6,044 nucleotides of DNA, from positions 1 to 6,044 of the forward strand of contig WQUQ01000100.1 of the NCBI GenBank assembly GCA_009782025.1. The letters run 5' to 3'. How positions within the stretch are numbered: the stretch's first letter is position 1; the number at the start of each line of letters is the position of its first letter. Source of the stretch: Desulfobulbus sp. (GTDB lineage: Bacteria > Pseudomonadota > Gammaproteobacteria > Burkholderiales > Rhodocyclaceae). Below, piece after piece: positions 1 through 6,044 of the stretch. The notes under the pieces were generated by a model. The model saw only the letters and a program-made list of their open reading frames with translations, had not been told where the DNA came from and did no database searches. The position numbers and the translations under genes were made by a program.

Positions 1-6
1 AGCGAA

Positions 7-58
7 GCGTAGTCGCAGAATCCACGAGCCGCATGGATGCTGCGACTACGCGCAGCAT
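7..58. repeat. REP-like palindrome with two alternative hairpins
   Basis: Two overlapping inverted repeats can be read directly. Arms 7-24 and 34-51 pair at 17 of 18 positions around a 9-nt loop. Arms 37-44 and 51-58 pair perfectly (8 bp) around a 6-nt loop. They share bases 37-51, so only one can form at a time. No T-run follows on the + strand, so it does not look like a classical intrinsic terminator. The GTAG at 9-12 at the foot of an imperfect palindrome recalls REP elements, but only one copy is visible here, so the repeat nature is inferred. It lies upstream of the small secreted protein gene, and the window edge hides what precedes it. Confidence 0.5.
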
Positions 59-121
59 GACGTAGCGGGAATGTTCAATGCTTAATTGCCGGATCAATAG
101 TCTATATTTACCGATTTCATC

Positions 122-313
122 ATGCGCTCCCTACTTCTGCTCCTGTTGCTCGTCGCCGGCCTGGCAACGCCCGCTCTCGGCGGCCCGGCACCCTGGTACT
201 GGTGGTTCAGCCGCGATGCGCCCAATCGCATTTGCTGGCAGACCTCGCCCGGCGACGGCTGGGTGCGCGAACCCCAGCCCTTCCGTGACGCCCGTTGCCG
301 CGACCGGCTGTAA
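122..313 (+). CDS. small Trp-rich secreted protein, function unknown
   Basis: A 63-residue protein I cannot assign to a named family. It starts with R2 and a run of seven leucines, followed by a stretch ending ATPALG, which makes a plausible Sec signal peptide cleaved after G20. The mature part (about 43 residues) carries five tryptophans, including WYWW at 25-28, and two cysteines (C38, C59) that could form one disulphide in the periplasm. There is no lipobox cysteine. Codon use is strongly GC-ending in this frame, which favours it over the overlapping longer frame starting at 78. No Shine-Dalgarno is visible before the ATG. A TATATT at 103-108 would place a transcription start only a few bases before the ATG, so a leaderless or very short-leader mRNA is possible. 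It ends directly against rluA and is probably co-transcribed with it. Confidence 0.6.
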   Translation: MRSLLLLLLLVAGLATPALGGPAPWYWWFSRDAPNRICWQTSPGDGWVREPQPFRDARCRDRL

Positions 314-970
314 GTGGCGGCCGTCTATGCGCCACCGCCCGACCGCGGACTGACCGTGGTATTCGCCGACGACGCGCTGATCGTCGTCGACAAGCCGGCT
401 GGTCTACTCTCCGTGCCGGGACGCGGCGCGGACAAGCAGGATTGCCTGCTCAGCCGGGCGCAAGCGACCTTTCCCGACGCGCTGACGGTGCACCGCCTCG
501 ACCTGTCGACCTCGGGCCTGTTGTTGCTGGCGCGTGGGCTGGCGATGCAAAGCGCGCTCTCCCGGCTGTTCCGCGAACGGCGGGTGGACAAACGCTACGT
601 CGCCGAAGTCGAGGGCTGCCTCGCCGATGAGGCTGGCGAAATCGACCTGCCGCTGATTGGCGACTGGCCAAACCGGCCGCGACAAAAGATCGACTTCGCT
701 ATTGGCAAGCGCTCACTGACACGATTCCGCACGCTTTGGCGCGACCCGGCGGGCCGCTCCAGCCGGGTCGAACTGGAACCGGTGACCGGTCGCACCCACC
801 AGTTGCGCGTCCATCTGGCCGCCCTCGGTCACCCGATCATTGGCGACGAACTCTACGGCAGCGGCTCGCTCGCCAGCGGCGAGCGCCTGCGCCTGCACGC
901 CACCGATTTGCGTTTTGACCATCCGCTGACCGGGCAGTCCCTGCATTTTCATCGCCCGGCGCCGTTCTGA
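314..970 (+). CDS. rluA: RluA-type dual-specificity pseudouridine synthase
   Basis: The 218-residue product isomerises uridine to pseudouridine in RNA. E. coli RluA (219 aa) modifies U746 of 23S rRNA and U32 of several tRNAs. There is no N-terminal S4 domain, as in RluA and unlike RluC/RluD. The family motif HRLDLSTSG is at 60-68, with D63 as the catalytic aspartate. KPAGLLSVPGR (27-37), GRTHQLRVH (159-167) and GHPIIGDELY (172-181) are further family blocks. DWPNRPRQK at 117-125 matches the RluA subgroup as I recall it. The GTG start is supported because the N-terminus then lines up without gaps with E. coli RluA, and because an in-frame TAA lies directly before it. No separate ribosome binding site is visible, so translation is probably coupled to the small secreted protein gene just upstream. 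A different RluA-family specificity is the main alternative. Confidence 0.88.
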   Translation: MAAVYAPPPDRGLTVVFADDALIVVDKPAGLLSVPGRGADKQDCLLSRAQATFPDALTVHRLDLSTSGLLLLARGLAMQSALSRLFRERRVDKRYVAEVEGCLADEAGEIDLPLIGDWPNRPRQKIDFAIGKRSLTRFRTLWRDPAGRSSRVELEPVTGRTHQLRVHLAALGHPIIGDELYGSGSLASGERLRLHATDLRFDHPLTGQSLHFHRPAPF

Positions 971-992
971 AATGGCGTGAGCGCCGTATAAT
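965..992 (+). promoter_or_regulatory. probable sigma-70 promoter of the symporter gene
   Basis: A perfect TATAAT lies at 987-992, followed by CCCCGCG, a context common in betaproteobacterial promoters. The best -35 is a weak TTCTGA at 965-970 with a 16-bp spacer, overlapping the rluA stop codon. A small 4-bp hairpin (974-977 with 982-985) lies in the spacer. Transcription would start near 999, giving a leader of about 150 nt before the symporter ATG. The -10 is convincing and the -35 is not, so the promoter may need an activator or other contacts. Confidence 0.55.
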
Positions 993-1015
993 CCCCGCGT
1001 TTTCAACCCCTTGCC

Positions 1016-1131
1016 CCGGTTTATTCCATTTTTAAATCAGCCGAGGACGCGAAGGCGAAGCGCAAACAGTGCGGTTGCACGGCAAGCGAAGCCGACAAAG
1101 TCATCGGTTGATTTGGAAATGGAATTACCGG
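1016..1131 (+). ncRNA. large structured leader or palindromic repeat element
   Basis: Arms 1024-1044 and 1104-1124 pair over all 21 positions on the + strand as RNA. The three places where the DNA arms differ are G-U pairs (1032, 1033 and 1040 with 1116, 1115 and 1108). The pairing resumes with CCGGT at 1016-1020 against ACCGG at 1127-1131 after a small internal loop, and continues inward with GAC at 1046-1048 against GTC at 1100-1102. The enclosed part holds short hairpins: GTGC/GCAC at 1069-1080, GGC/GCC at 1081-1093, and a weaker GCG/CGC at 1049-1063. The element ends 16 nt before the symporter ATG. It could be a cis-regulatory RNA or a mobile palindromic repeat of ERIC/MITE style. I do not recognise a named family. 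Confidence 0.55.
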
Positions 1132-1147
1132 CCCATCAGGCAACATC

Positions 1148-2638
1148 ATGATCCCGCATGACATCAACCCGGTATTGCTGACCTTTGTCATCGTTTATTT
1201 GCTGGGCACCCTCGCCTTGGGGTTGTGGGCGGGGCGGCGGATCAAGAATACGGCGGATTTCGCCCTGGCCGGGCGCAATTTGCCGCTGGCGATGATCGTG
1301 ACCACCACCTTCGCCACCTGGTTTGGCGCGGAAACGGTCATGGGCATTCCGGCCAGTTTCCTCCAGGGCGGACTGGGCGCAATCGTCGAAGATCCCTTCG
1401 GCGCGGGCACCTGCCTGATCCTGGTCGGGGCTTTTTTCGCGGCCCGGCTGTATCGCATGAACCTCTTGACCATCGGCGATTTTTATCGCCACCGCTTTGG
1501 CAAGGGGGTGGAGGTGTTCTGCTCGGTGGCGATCATCATCAGCTACCTGGGCTGGGTGGCCGCGCAGATCACCGCCCTGGGCATGGTGTTCAACGTGCTG
1601 ACCGTCGGTCATCTGTCAATCACGGAAGGCATGGTCATCGGCACCCTGGCGGTGTTGATCTATGTGATTGTTGGCGGTTTTCTGGCTGTGGCCTGGACCG
1701 ATTTCATCCAGATGATCGTGCTGGTCATCGGGCTGTCCATCATCGCCTGGTACGCCGCCGATCTGGCGGGAGGGGCCGACCAGGTCATCGCTCTGGCCAG
1801 CAGCAAGGATTTGTTCCGCTTCTTGCCGGCGGCCAACGCCAAAAGCAGCGACTGGTTTGCCTTTATCGGCGCGGGGCTGACCATGATGCTCGGCAGCATT
1901 CCGCAGCAGGACGTATTTCAGCGCGTGATGAGCGCCAAGGACGCGCGCACCGCCCAGCGCGGCGCGATGATCGGCGGGGCGGCGTACATTTTGTTCGCCT
2001 TTGTGCCGATGTTCATTCTGACCGCCGCGGTGGTGGTGATGGGGCAGGAAGCCCTCGATCTGGCGGCCAATGATTATCAGAAGGTGTTGCCGATCTTCAT
2101 TCTGAAAAAAATGCCCCTGGTGATGCAGATTTTCTTTTTCGGAGCGCTGCTCTCGGCCATCAAAAGCACATCCTCGGCCACGCTGCTGGCCCCTTCAACC
2201 AGTTTTGTCGAAAACATCCTGAAAAACTTTTATCCGGCAATGAGCGACCGCAAACAGTTGATCGCCATGCGCGTGACCATCCTGGTGTTTACCCTGAGCG
2301 TACTGACCTACGCCATTTTGATGAGCGGCCACCCGATTTACGAGTTGGTGTCGCAGGCTTATCAGGTCACTCTGGTGGGCGCCTTCGTGCCGCTGGTGCT
2401 CGGCCTGTACTGGTCCCGCGCCACGACCCAGGGCGCGGTGCTGTCGCTGGGGCTGGGGGTGCTGGTTTGGGTGATGTTCCTGCTGCCCGGGCTGGCGTCG
2501 TGGAAAGAACAGATCCCTGGCCAGTTGGCCGGCTTGATCGCCGCCTTGCTCGGCATGATCGCCGGCTCCCTGCTGCCGCAATGGCTCCCCGACCACGGCT
2601 CGCACACTCATCGGCTGGCACCCCGCAGCGCCGCCTGA
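1148..2638 (+). CDS. sodium:solute symporter (SSS family), substrate unknown
   Basis: A 496-residue inner-membrane protein of the SSS family (TC 2.A.21), which couples uptake of a small solute to Na+ entry. It is almost entirely hydrophobic segments, about 13 by eye, from residues 8-28 to about 462-480. The family signature GGFLAVAWTDFIQ is at 176-188. LAGRNLP at 40-46 opens the conserved second membrane region. In SAIKSTSSA (336-344), S340 and T341 fall where PutP has its Na+-binding Ser340 and Thr341. The tail (HGSHTH at 483-488) is hydrophilic. Length is normal for the family. A weak CAGG 7 nt before the ATG serves as the ribosome binding site. I see no neighbouring catabolic gene that would point to the substrate, and family members carry proline, pantothenate, acetate, sugars and others. 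It converges on hemB. Confidence 0.88.
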   Translation: MIPHDINPVLLTFVIVYLLGTLALGLWAGRRIKNTADFALAGRNLPLAMIVTTTFATWFGAETVMGIPASFLQGGLGAIVEDPFGAGTCLILVGAFFAARLYRMNLLTIGDFYRHRFGKGVEVFCSVAIIISYLGWVAAQITALGMVFNVLTVGHLSITEGMVIGTLAVLIYVIVGGFLAVAWTDFIQMIVLVIGLSIIAWYAADLAGGADQVIALASSKDLFRFLPAANAKSSDWFAFIGAGLTMMLGSIPQQDVFQRVMSAKDARTAQRGAMIGGAAYILFAFVPMFILTAAVVVMGQEALDLAANDYQKVLPIFILKKMPLVMQIFFFGALLSAIKSTSSATLLAPSTSFVENILKNFYPAMSDRKQLIAMRVTILVFTLSVLTYAILMSGHPIYELVSQAYQVTLVGAFVPLVLGLYWSRATTQGAVLSLGLGVLVWVMFLLPGLASWKEQIPGQLAGLIAALLGMIAGSLLPQWLPDHGSHTHRLAPRSAA

Positions 2639-2643
2639 AGTCC

Positions 2644-3717
<1,074 letters not shown>

Positions 3718-3766
3718 TCAGCGGATGGCGCGAGTCATCTCCCGCTTACCTCCCTGAGCGGGGTGT

Positions 3767-3784
3767 CTTGACTCCCCCGTCAAG
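3767..3784. other. short palindrome over the engB stop codon
   Basis: CTTGAC (3767-3772) and GTCAAG (3779-3784) form a perfect 6-bp inverted repeat around a 6-nt loop and enclose the engB TGA stop. No U-run follows on the minus strand, so it is not an evident terminator between engB and hemB. It could stabilise an mRNA end or be chance. Nothing else firm was found in the 3646-3779 gap. Confidence 0.3.
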
Positions 3785-4436
3785 GCATTTTGGCCCCCGG
3801 AACCCCCTTGTCCGGGGGCCTTTTCTTTTCCGGCAGCGGCATGCCGAGCCAGTGGGCGAATACCGCCTCGGCTTCATCGACGCCCGTTTTTTTCAGGCTG
3901 GAGAACAACTGCACCGAATACAGCCCGGCATCGCCCCAGGTCGCCACCTCGGCCTTGACCGAGCGCAACGCCTTGGTCTGCTCCTGCCGGCTCAGTTTGT
4001 CGGCCTTCGACAGCAGAATGTGGATCGGCCGGCCCGTCGGCCGGAACCAGTCGATCAGCCTGAGATCGAGATCGGTCATTGGCCGGCGGATGTCCATGAT
4101 GACGGCCAGCCCGGCCAGTTGCTCGCGCTGCTCGAGATAAGGGCCGATCAGCCCTTCCCATTGCGCGCGGACGGCCTCCGGCGCCTTGGCATAGCCATAG
4201 CCGGGCAGATCGACGAAATATTTGCCGGCAGCCAGCGTGAAATAATTGAGATGTTGCGTGCGGCCCGGTGTTTTGCTGACATAGGCTAGGCGCACGCGGC
4301 CGGCCAGCGTGTTGATGGCCGAGGATTTGCCGGCGTTGGAGCGGCCGGCGAAGGCCACTTCGCGGAGCGAATCCGGCGGCAGATCGCGGAGATGGGCGAC
4401 GGTCGTGAGAAAAACCGCCTGCTGGAAGAGTGGCAT
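3780..4436 (-). CDS. engB: ribosome biogenesis GTPase EngB (YihA/YsxC)
   Basis: A 218-residue TrmE-Era-EngA-EngB-Septin-type GTPase required for late assembly of the 50S ribosomal subunit. All GTPase motifs are present: G1 GRSNAGKSS at 31-39, G2 TPGRTQ at 56-61, G3 DLPGYG at 76-81, G4 SKAD at 143-146 (TKAD in E. coli) and G5 FSSLKK at 178-183. The N-terminus lines up with E. coli YihA, which supports the ATG at 4436, although only a weak GAG precedes it. After W196 the last ~20 residues are a variable Lys/Pro/Gly tail, and its codons contain the strong hairpin at 3792-3820. It is divergent from the CBS gene and lies upstream of hemB, a linkage seen in other betaproteobacteria. An extended -10 box about 42 nt upstream is the likely promoter. 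Confidence 0.96.
   Translation of the reverse strand: MPLFQQAVFLTTVAHLRDLPPDSLREVAFAGRSNAGKSSAINTLAGRVRLAYVSKTPGRTQHLNYFTLAAGKYFVDLPGYGYAKAPEAVRAQWEGLIGPYLEQREQLAGLAVIMDIRRPMTDLDLRLIDWFRPTGRPIHILLSKADKLSRQEQTKALRSVKAEVATWGDAGLYSVQLFSSLKKTGVDEAEAVFAHWLGMPLPEKKRPPDKGVPGAKMP
3792..3830 (+). terminator. strong + strand intrinsic terminator inside the engB 3' end
   Basis: GGCCCCCGGA at 3792-3801 pairs perfectly with 3811-3820 (10 bp, 9-nt loop). It is followed on the + strand by TTTTCTTTTC at 3821-3830, the textbook form of a rho-independent terminator. On the minus strand the hairpin is followed by AAAATGCC, so it should not stop engB-hemB transcription. It lies within the last codons of engB, antisense to that gene. 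The nearest + strand gene upstream is the symporter, which has no terminator of its own in sight. The T-run is also the complement of Lys codons, so coding coincidence is possible. Confidence 0.55.
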
Positions 4437-4477
4437 GAAAGACTCGTGAGGCCCGCCGTAACCGGGCGAAGCGTTGT

Positions 4478-4486
4478 AGCATATCA
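4478..4486 (-). promoter_or_regulatory. extended -10 promoter of engB
   Basis: On the minus strand this reads TGATATGCT, an extended -10 (TGn plus TATGCT, 4 of 6 to TATAAT). A start near 4471 would give a leader of about 35 nt. No good -35 is present, as expected for extended -10 promoters. A near-palindrome, AGGTTTGAACCT at 4486-4497, lies immediately upstream and could be an operator, though it is short. The 190-bp region 4437-4626 must also hold the promoter of the divergent CBS gene. The best candidate there is TTGGCA at 4566-4571 with AATAGA at 4588-4593, which is weak. Confidence 0.4.
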
Positions 4487-4613
4487 GGTTTGAACCTCCC
4501 CTTCGGTCTGCGCAGGGTCGGCAGTGCGGTCACGAGGCCGCTTCGGTACACGCTTGCTTTCAGGCTTGGCAGCTTGGGTTCATTAGGAATAGACTGGCCG
4601 GATAACTAACACC

Positions 4614-4620
4614 GGAGGGG
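4614..4620 (+). promoter_or_regulatory. strong ribosome binding site of the CBS gene
   Basis: GGAGGGG ends 6 nt before the ATG at 4627, with the GGAGG core at 8-nt spacing. It is the best Shine-Dalgarno in the window and fixes this start. The contrast with the following gene, which has none, is noted there. Confidence 0.75.
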
Positions 4621-4626
4621 AATCCC

Positions 4627-5058
4627 ATGAAAACGCTGAAGCAATTACTGGCCGACAAACTCCGTCCGCTGGCTGTCGTGGCGCCTGGCGATACGGTTTT
4701 CCATGCCCTTTACGTGATGTCCGAGCACGATGTCGGGGCCGTTCTGGTGCTCGATGGCGAGCGCCTGGTCGGCATCTTTTCCGAGCGCGACTACGCGCGC
4801 CGGGTGGTTCTCCAGGGCAGAGTCTCCAGGGATACGGCGGTACGCGAAGTGATGAGCGATCGCGTTGCCTACGTCACCCACGCCGCGACGGTCGAGGAAT
4901 GTATGGCCCTGATGACGGAAAAGCGTTTTCGCCACCTGCCGATACTCAACGAGGATGGCTCGGTCGCCGGCGTGGTTTCCATCGGCGATATGGTCAAGGA
5001 AACCATCAGTTCGCAGCAATTCCTGATGAAAGAAATGGAGCGTTACATCGCCGGCTAA
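4627..5058 (+). CDS. stand-alone CBS-pair (Bateman) protein
   Basis: A 143-residue soluble protein made of little more than two CBS domains, about residues 8-63 and 74-130. CBS pairs bind adenine nucleotides (AMP, ATP, NADH, SAM) and act as energy or ligand sensors. The end of the first domain shows VGIFSERDYARRVV (48-61) and the second shows RHLPI (102-106) and GVVSIGDMVK (115-124), all typical of the small CBS proteins widespread in proteobacteria. There is no attached enzyme, transporter or DNA-binding domain, so its output is unknown. A helical tail rich in Met and Glu (131-143) follows. It has a strong ribosome binding site and is probably co-transcribed with the HDOD gene 22 bp downstream, which suggests a joint signalling role. 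That role is inference only. Confidence 0.88.
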   Translation: MKTLKQLLADKLRPLAVVAPGDTVFHALYVMSEHDVGAVLVLDGERLVGIFSERDYARRVVLQGRVSRDTAVREVMSDRVAYVTHAATVEECMALMTEKRFRHLPILNEDGSVAGVVSIGDMVKETISSQQFLMKEMERYIAG

Positions 5059-5080
5059 CGCTGCGTCGTCCCCCTGCCTT

Positions 5081-5929
5081 ATGTCTGCCATCAGCCCGCG
5101 CACCCACTTCCGCATTCTTGAAGACATTGCCCACGATCTGTCGGGCGATACCAATTTCCCGACCTGCATGGAGGCGGCCGTCCTTGTCCGCAATACGCTC
5201 AAGGACCCGCAAGCCGACTTGGGGCGCGTCGTCCAGGTTGTCGGTATCGAACCCCTGATTTCCAGCAAGCTCTTGCGGCTGGCCAACTCGGTGACGTACA
5301 ACCCCATGGGCAAGCGCGTCAGCGATCTGGGCACGGCGATTGCCCGCCTCGGCTTCGAGTCGGTGCGTACCACCTCGCTGGCCGTGGCCATGGATCAGAT
5401 GCTGAAATCGCGCAGCCTGGCGGCCTACCACGACATCGGCCGCGACGCCTGGGAGCATTCGCTGCAAGTGGCGGCCATCGCCCGCGTGCTGGCCCGGCGC
5501 ATCGGCCGGGTCAAGCCGGAAGAAGCCATGCTGGCCGGCCTGGTGCAGAACATCGGGGTTTTCTACCTGCTGTTCCGTTGTGCCGAATACGACGAATACC
5601 GCGACAACCGCGAGGCCGTCCTCGACCTGATTCAAGGTTGGCACGCCAGCATCGGCGAAAGCCTGCTGCATATTCTCGGCTTGCCGGAACACCTGATCGA
5701 AGCCATTTCCGACCACGGTCGACCGCAGGACATCGAAGCGCCATCCAGCCTGCACGACATCCTGTATTTCGCCAACCTGCTGGCGGCCAAACCCGGAGCT
5801 GGCGTACCGACCCAAACCGCCGATCCGGCCTGGGTCGAGCAAGCCCAAGCCAGCCGCGAACGTTTTGCCGATCTGCTGCGCGAAGCCGACGACGACATCA
5901 GCGCCGTGCGGGCCGCGCTGGCCGCTTGA
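5081..5929 (+). CDS. HDOD-domain signalling protein
   Basis: A 282-residue cytoplasmic protein with an HDOD domain over about residues 15-215. HDOD is the HD-related output domain found in bacterial signalling proteins, usually without phosphohydrolase activity. Recognisable blocks are FPTCM (26-30), SSKLLRLANSVTYN (61-74), the LGTAIARLG segment (83-91), AWEHSLQVA (123-131), AGLVQNIG (152-159) and ILGLPEHLIEAISDHG (198-213). At 156-157 the protein has QN where a catalytic HD protein has His-Asp, so it is most likely a non-catalytic scaffold. No receiver, GGDEF, EAL or kinase domain is fused to it. The ATG at 5081 has no visible Shine-Dalgarno in the 22-bp gap after the CBS gene, so translation may be coupled or leader-independent. 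Hairpins beyond the stop are a likely operon end. Confidence 0.88.
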   Translation: MSAISPRTHFRILEDIAHDLSGDTNFPTCMEAAVLVRNTLKDPQADLGRVVQVVGIEPLISSKLLRLANSVTYNPMGKRVSDLGTAIARLGFESVRTTSLAVAMDQMLKSRSLAAYHDIGRDAWEHSLQVAAIARVLARRIGRVKPEEAMLAGLVQNIGVFYLLFRCAEYDEYRDNREAVLDLIQGWHASIGESLLHILGLPEHLIEAISDHGRPQDIEAPSSLHDILYFANLLAAKPGAGVPTQTADPAWVEQAQASRERFADLLREADDDISAVRAALAA

Positions 5930-5980
5930 ACCTCCGCCTGAACCTTATTAACCCGGCAATCAAACAGATTGCATTGTTCC

Positions 5981-6044
5981 CCCCATCCCAACCTTCCCCC
6001 GCCAGCGGGGGAAGGGGCTTTGTTCCCTCCCCTGCTTGCGGGGG
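5981..6044. repeat. C-rich/G-rich intergenic palindromic repeat, cut by window edge
   Basis: The stretch alternates C-rich and G-rich runs: CCCCATCCCAACC, the 5992-6015 hairpin, then CCCTCCCCTGCTTGCGGGGG at 6025-6044, whose CCCC/GGGG arms begin a second hairpin of the same design that runs off the window. Elements of this look (C-rich arm, GC loop, G-rich arm, GGGT-like spacer) are common multicopy intergenic repeats in high-GC proteobacteria. The copy number here cannot be seen. Confidence 0.5.
5992..6024 (+). terminator. GC-rich hairpin with short T-tail after the HDOD gene
   Basis: CCTTCCCCCGC at 5992-6002 pairs perfectly with 6005-6015. The stem is 11 bp on paper and about 10 bp with a realistic 4-nt loop. 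It is followed by GGCTTTGTT, a short and imperfect T-tail. It lies about 60 bp after the HDOD stop and is the only terminator candidate for the CBS-HDOD operon. The stem would also form on the minus strand. Confidence 0.5.

Noticed and set aside
78..353. A 91-codon + strand frame overlapping the small secreted protein and the start of rluA
   Set aside because: It is out of frame with both genes, has no domain or signal character, and the overlapped frame has better GC-ending codon use and a clear signal peptide.
1225..2073. A 282-codon + strand frame inside the symporter
   Set aside because: It is an alternative frame of the symporter gene with Arg/Gly/His-rich sequence and no membrane segments or motifs.
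2594..2611. HGSHTH tail of the symporter as a metal-binding site
   Set aside because: There are only three histidines in a short disordered tail, with no metal-related neighbours.
4567..4582. Possible sigma-54 promoter (TGGCAG, then GTTCA) before the CBS gene
   Set aside because: The -24 box is good, but the required GC of the -12 box is replaced by TC, and no activator site is evident.

Overview
This GC-rich window, with dense, mostly convergent or divergent protein-coding genes, looks like core chromosome of a betaproteobacterium. The protein sequences fit Rhodocyclales (Dechloromonas/Azonexus/Accumulibacter relatives). That assignment rests on the engB-hemB pairing, the general protein character and promoter boxes such as GTATAATCCCCGCG; it is inferred from recall, not from a database search. 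I see no phage, transposase, tRNA, rRNA or CRISPR array.

Layout, left to right. Bases 1-58 hold two mutually exclusive, strong hairpins of REP-like appearance. Next comes a two-gene + strand unit: a 63-residue, Trp-rich secreted protein of unknown function (122-313), then an RluA-type pseudouridine synthase (314-970). The rluA GTG start abuts the TAA stop of the small gene in the same reading frame. A promoter with a perfect TATAAT lies at the end of rluA and would drive a ~150-nt leader containing a large, almost fully pairable hairpin element (1016-1131). This sits just before a sodium:solute symporter (1148-2638). The symporter converges on hemB (minus, 2644-3645) with only 5 bp between the stop codons. 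hemB lies downstream of engB (minus, 3780-4436), the ribosome-assembly GTPase. A 190-bp divergent promoter region separates engB from a CBS-pair protein (4627-5058) and an HDOD-domain protein (5081-5929), which probably form a small signalling operon. The window ends in GC-rich hairpin repeats (5981-6044) that probably terminate that operon.

Functionally these are housekeeping genes (rRNA/tRNA pseudouridylation, haem synthesis, 50S ribosome assembly), one transporter of unknown substrate, and a ligand-sensing/scaffold signalling pair. HemB is the zinc-free, Asp-rich active-site type known from Pseudomonas aeruginosa.

The parts most worth a second look are non-coding. One is the 116-nt structured leader or repeat before the symporter, where every arm mismatch is a G-U pair on the + strand. 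Another is a + strand intrinsic terminator embedded in the 3' end of engB, which could end symporter transcripts that read antisense through hemB. The third is the stop/start junction before rluA. I see no convincing undescribed multi-gene system.
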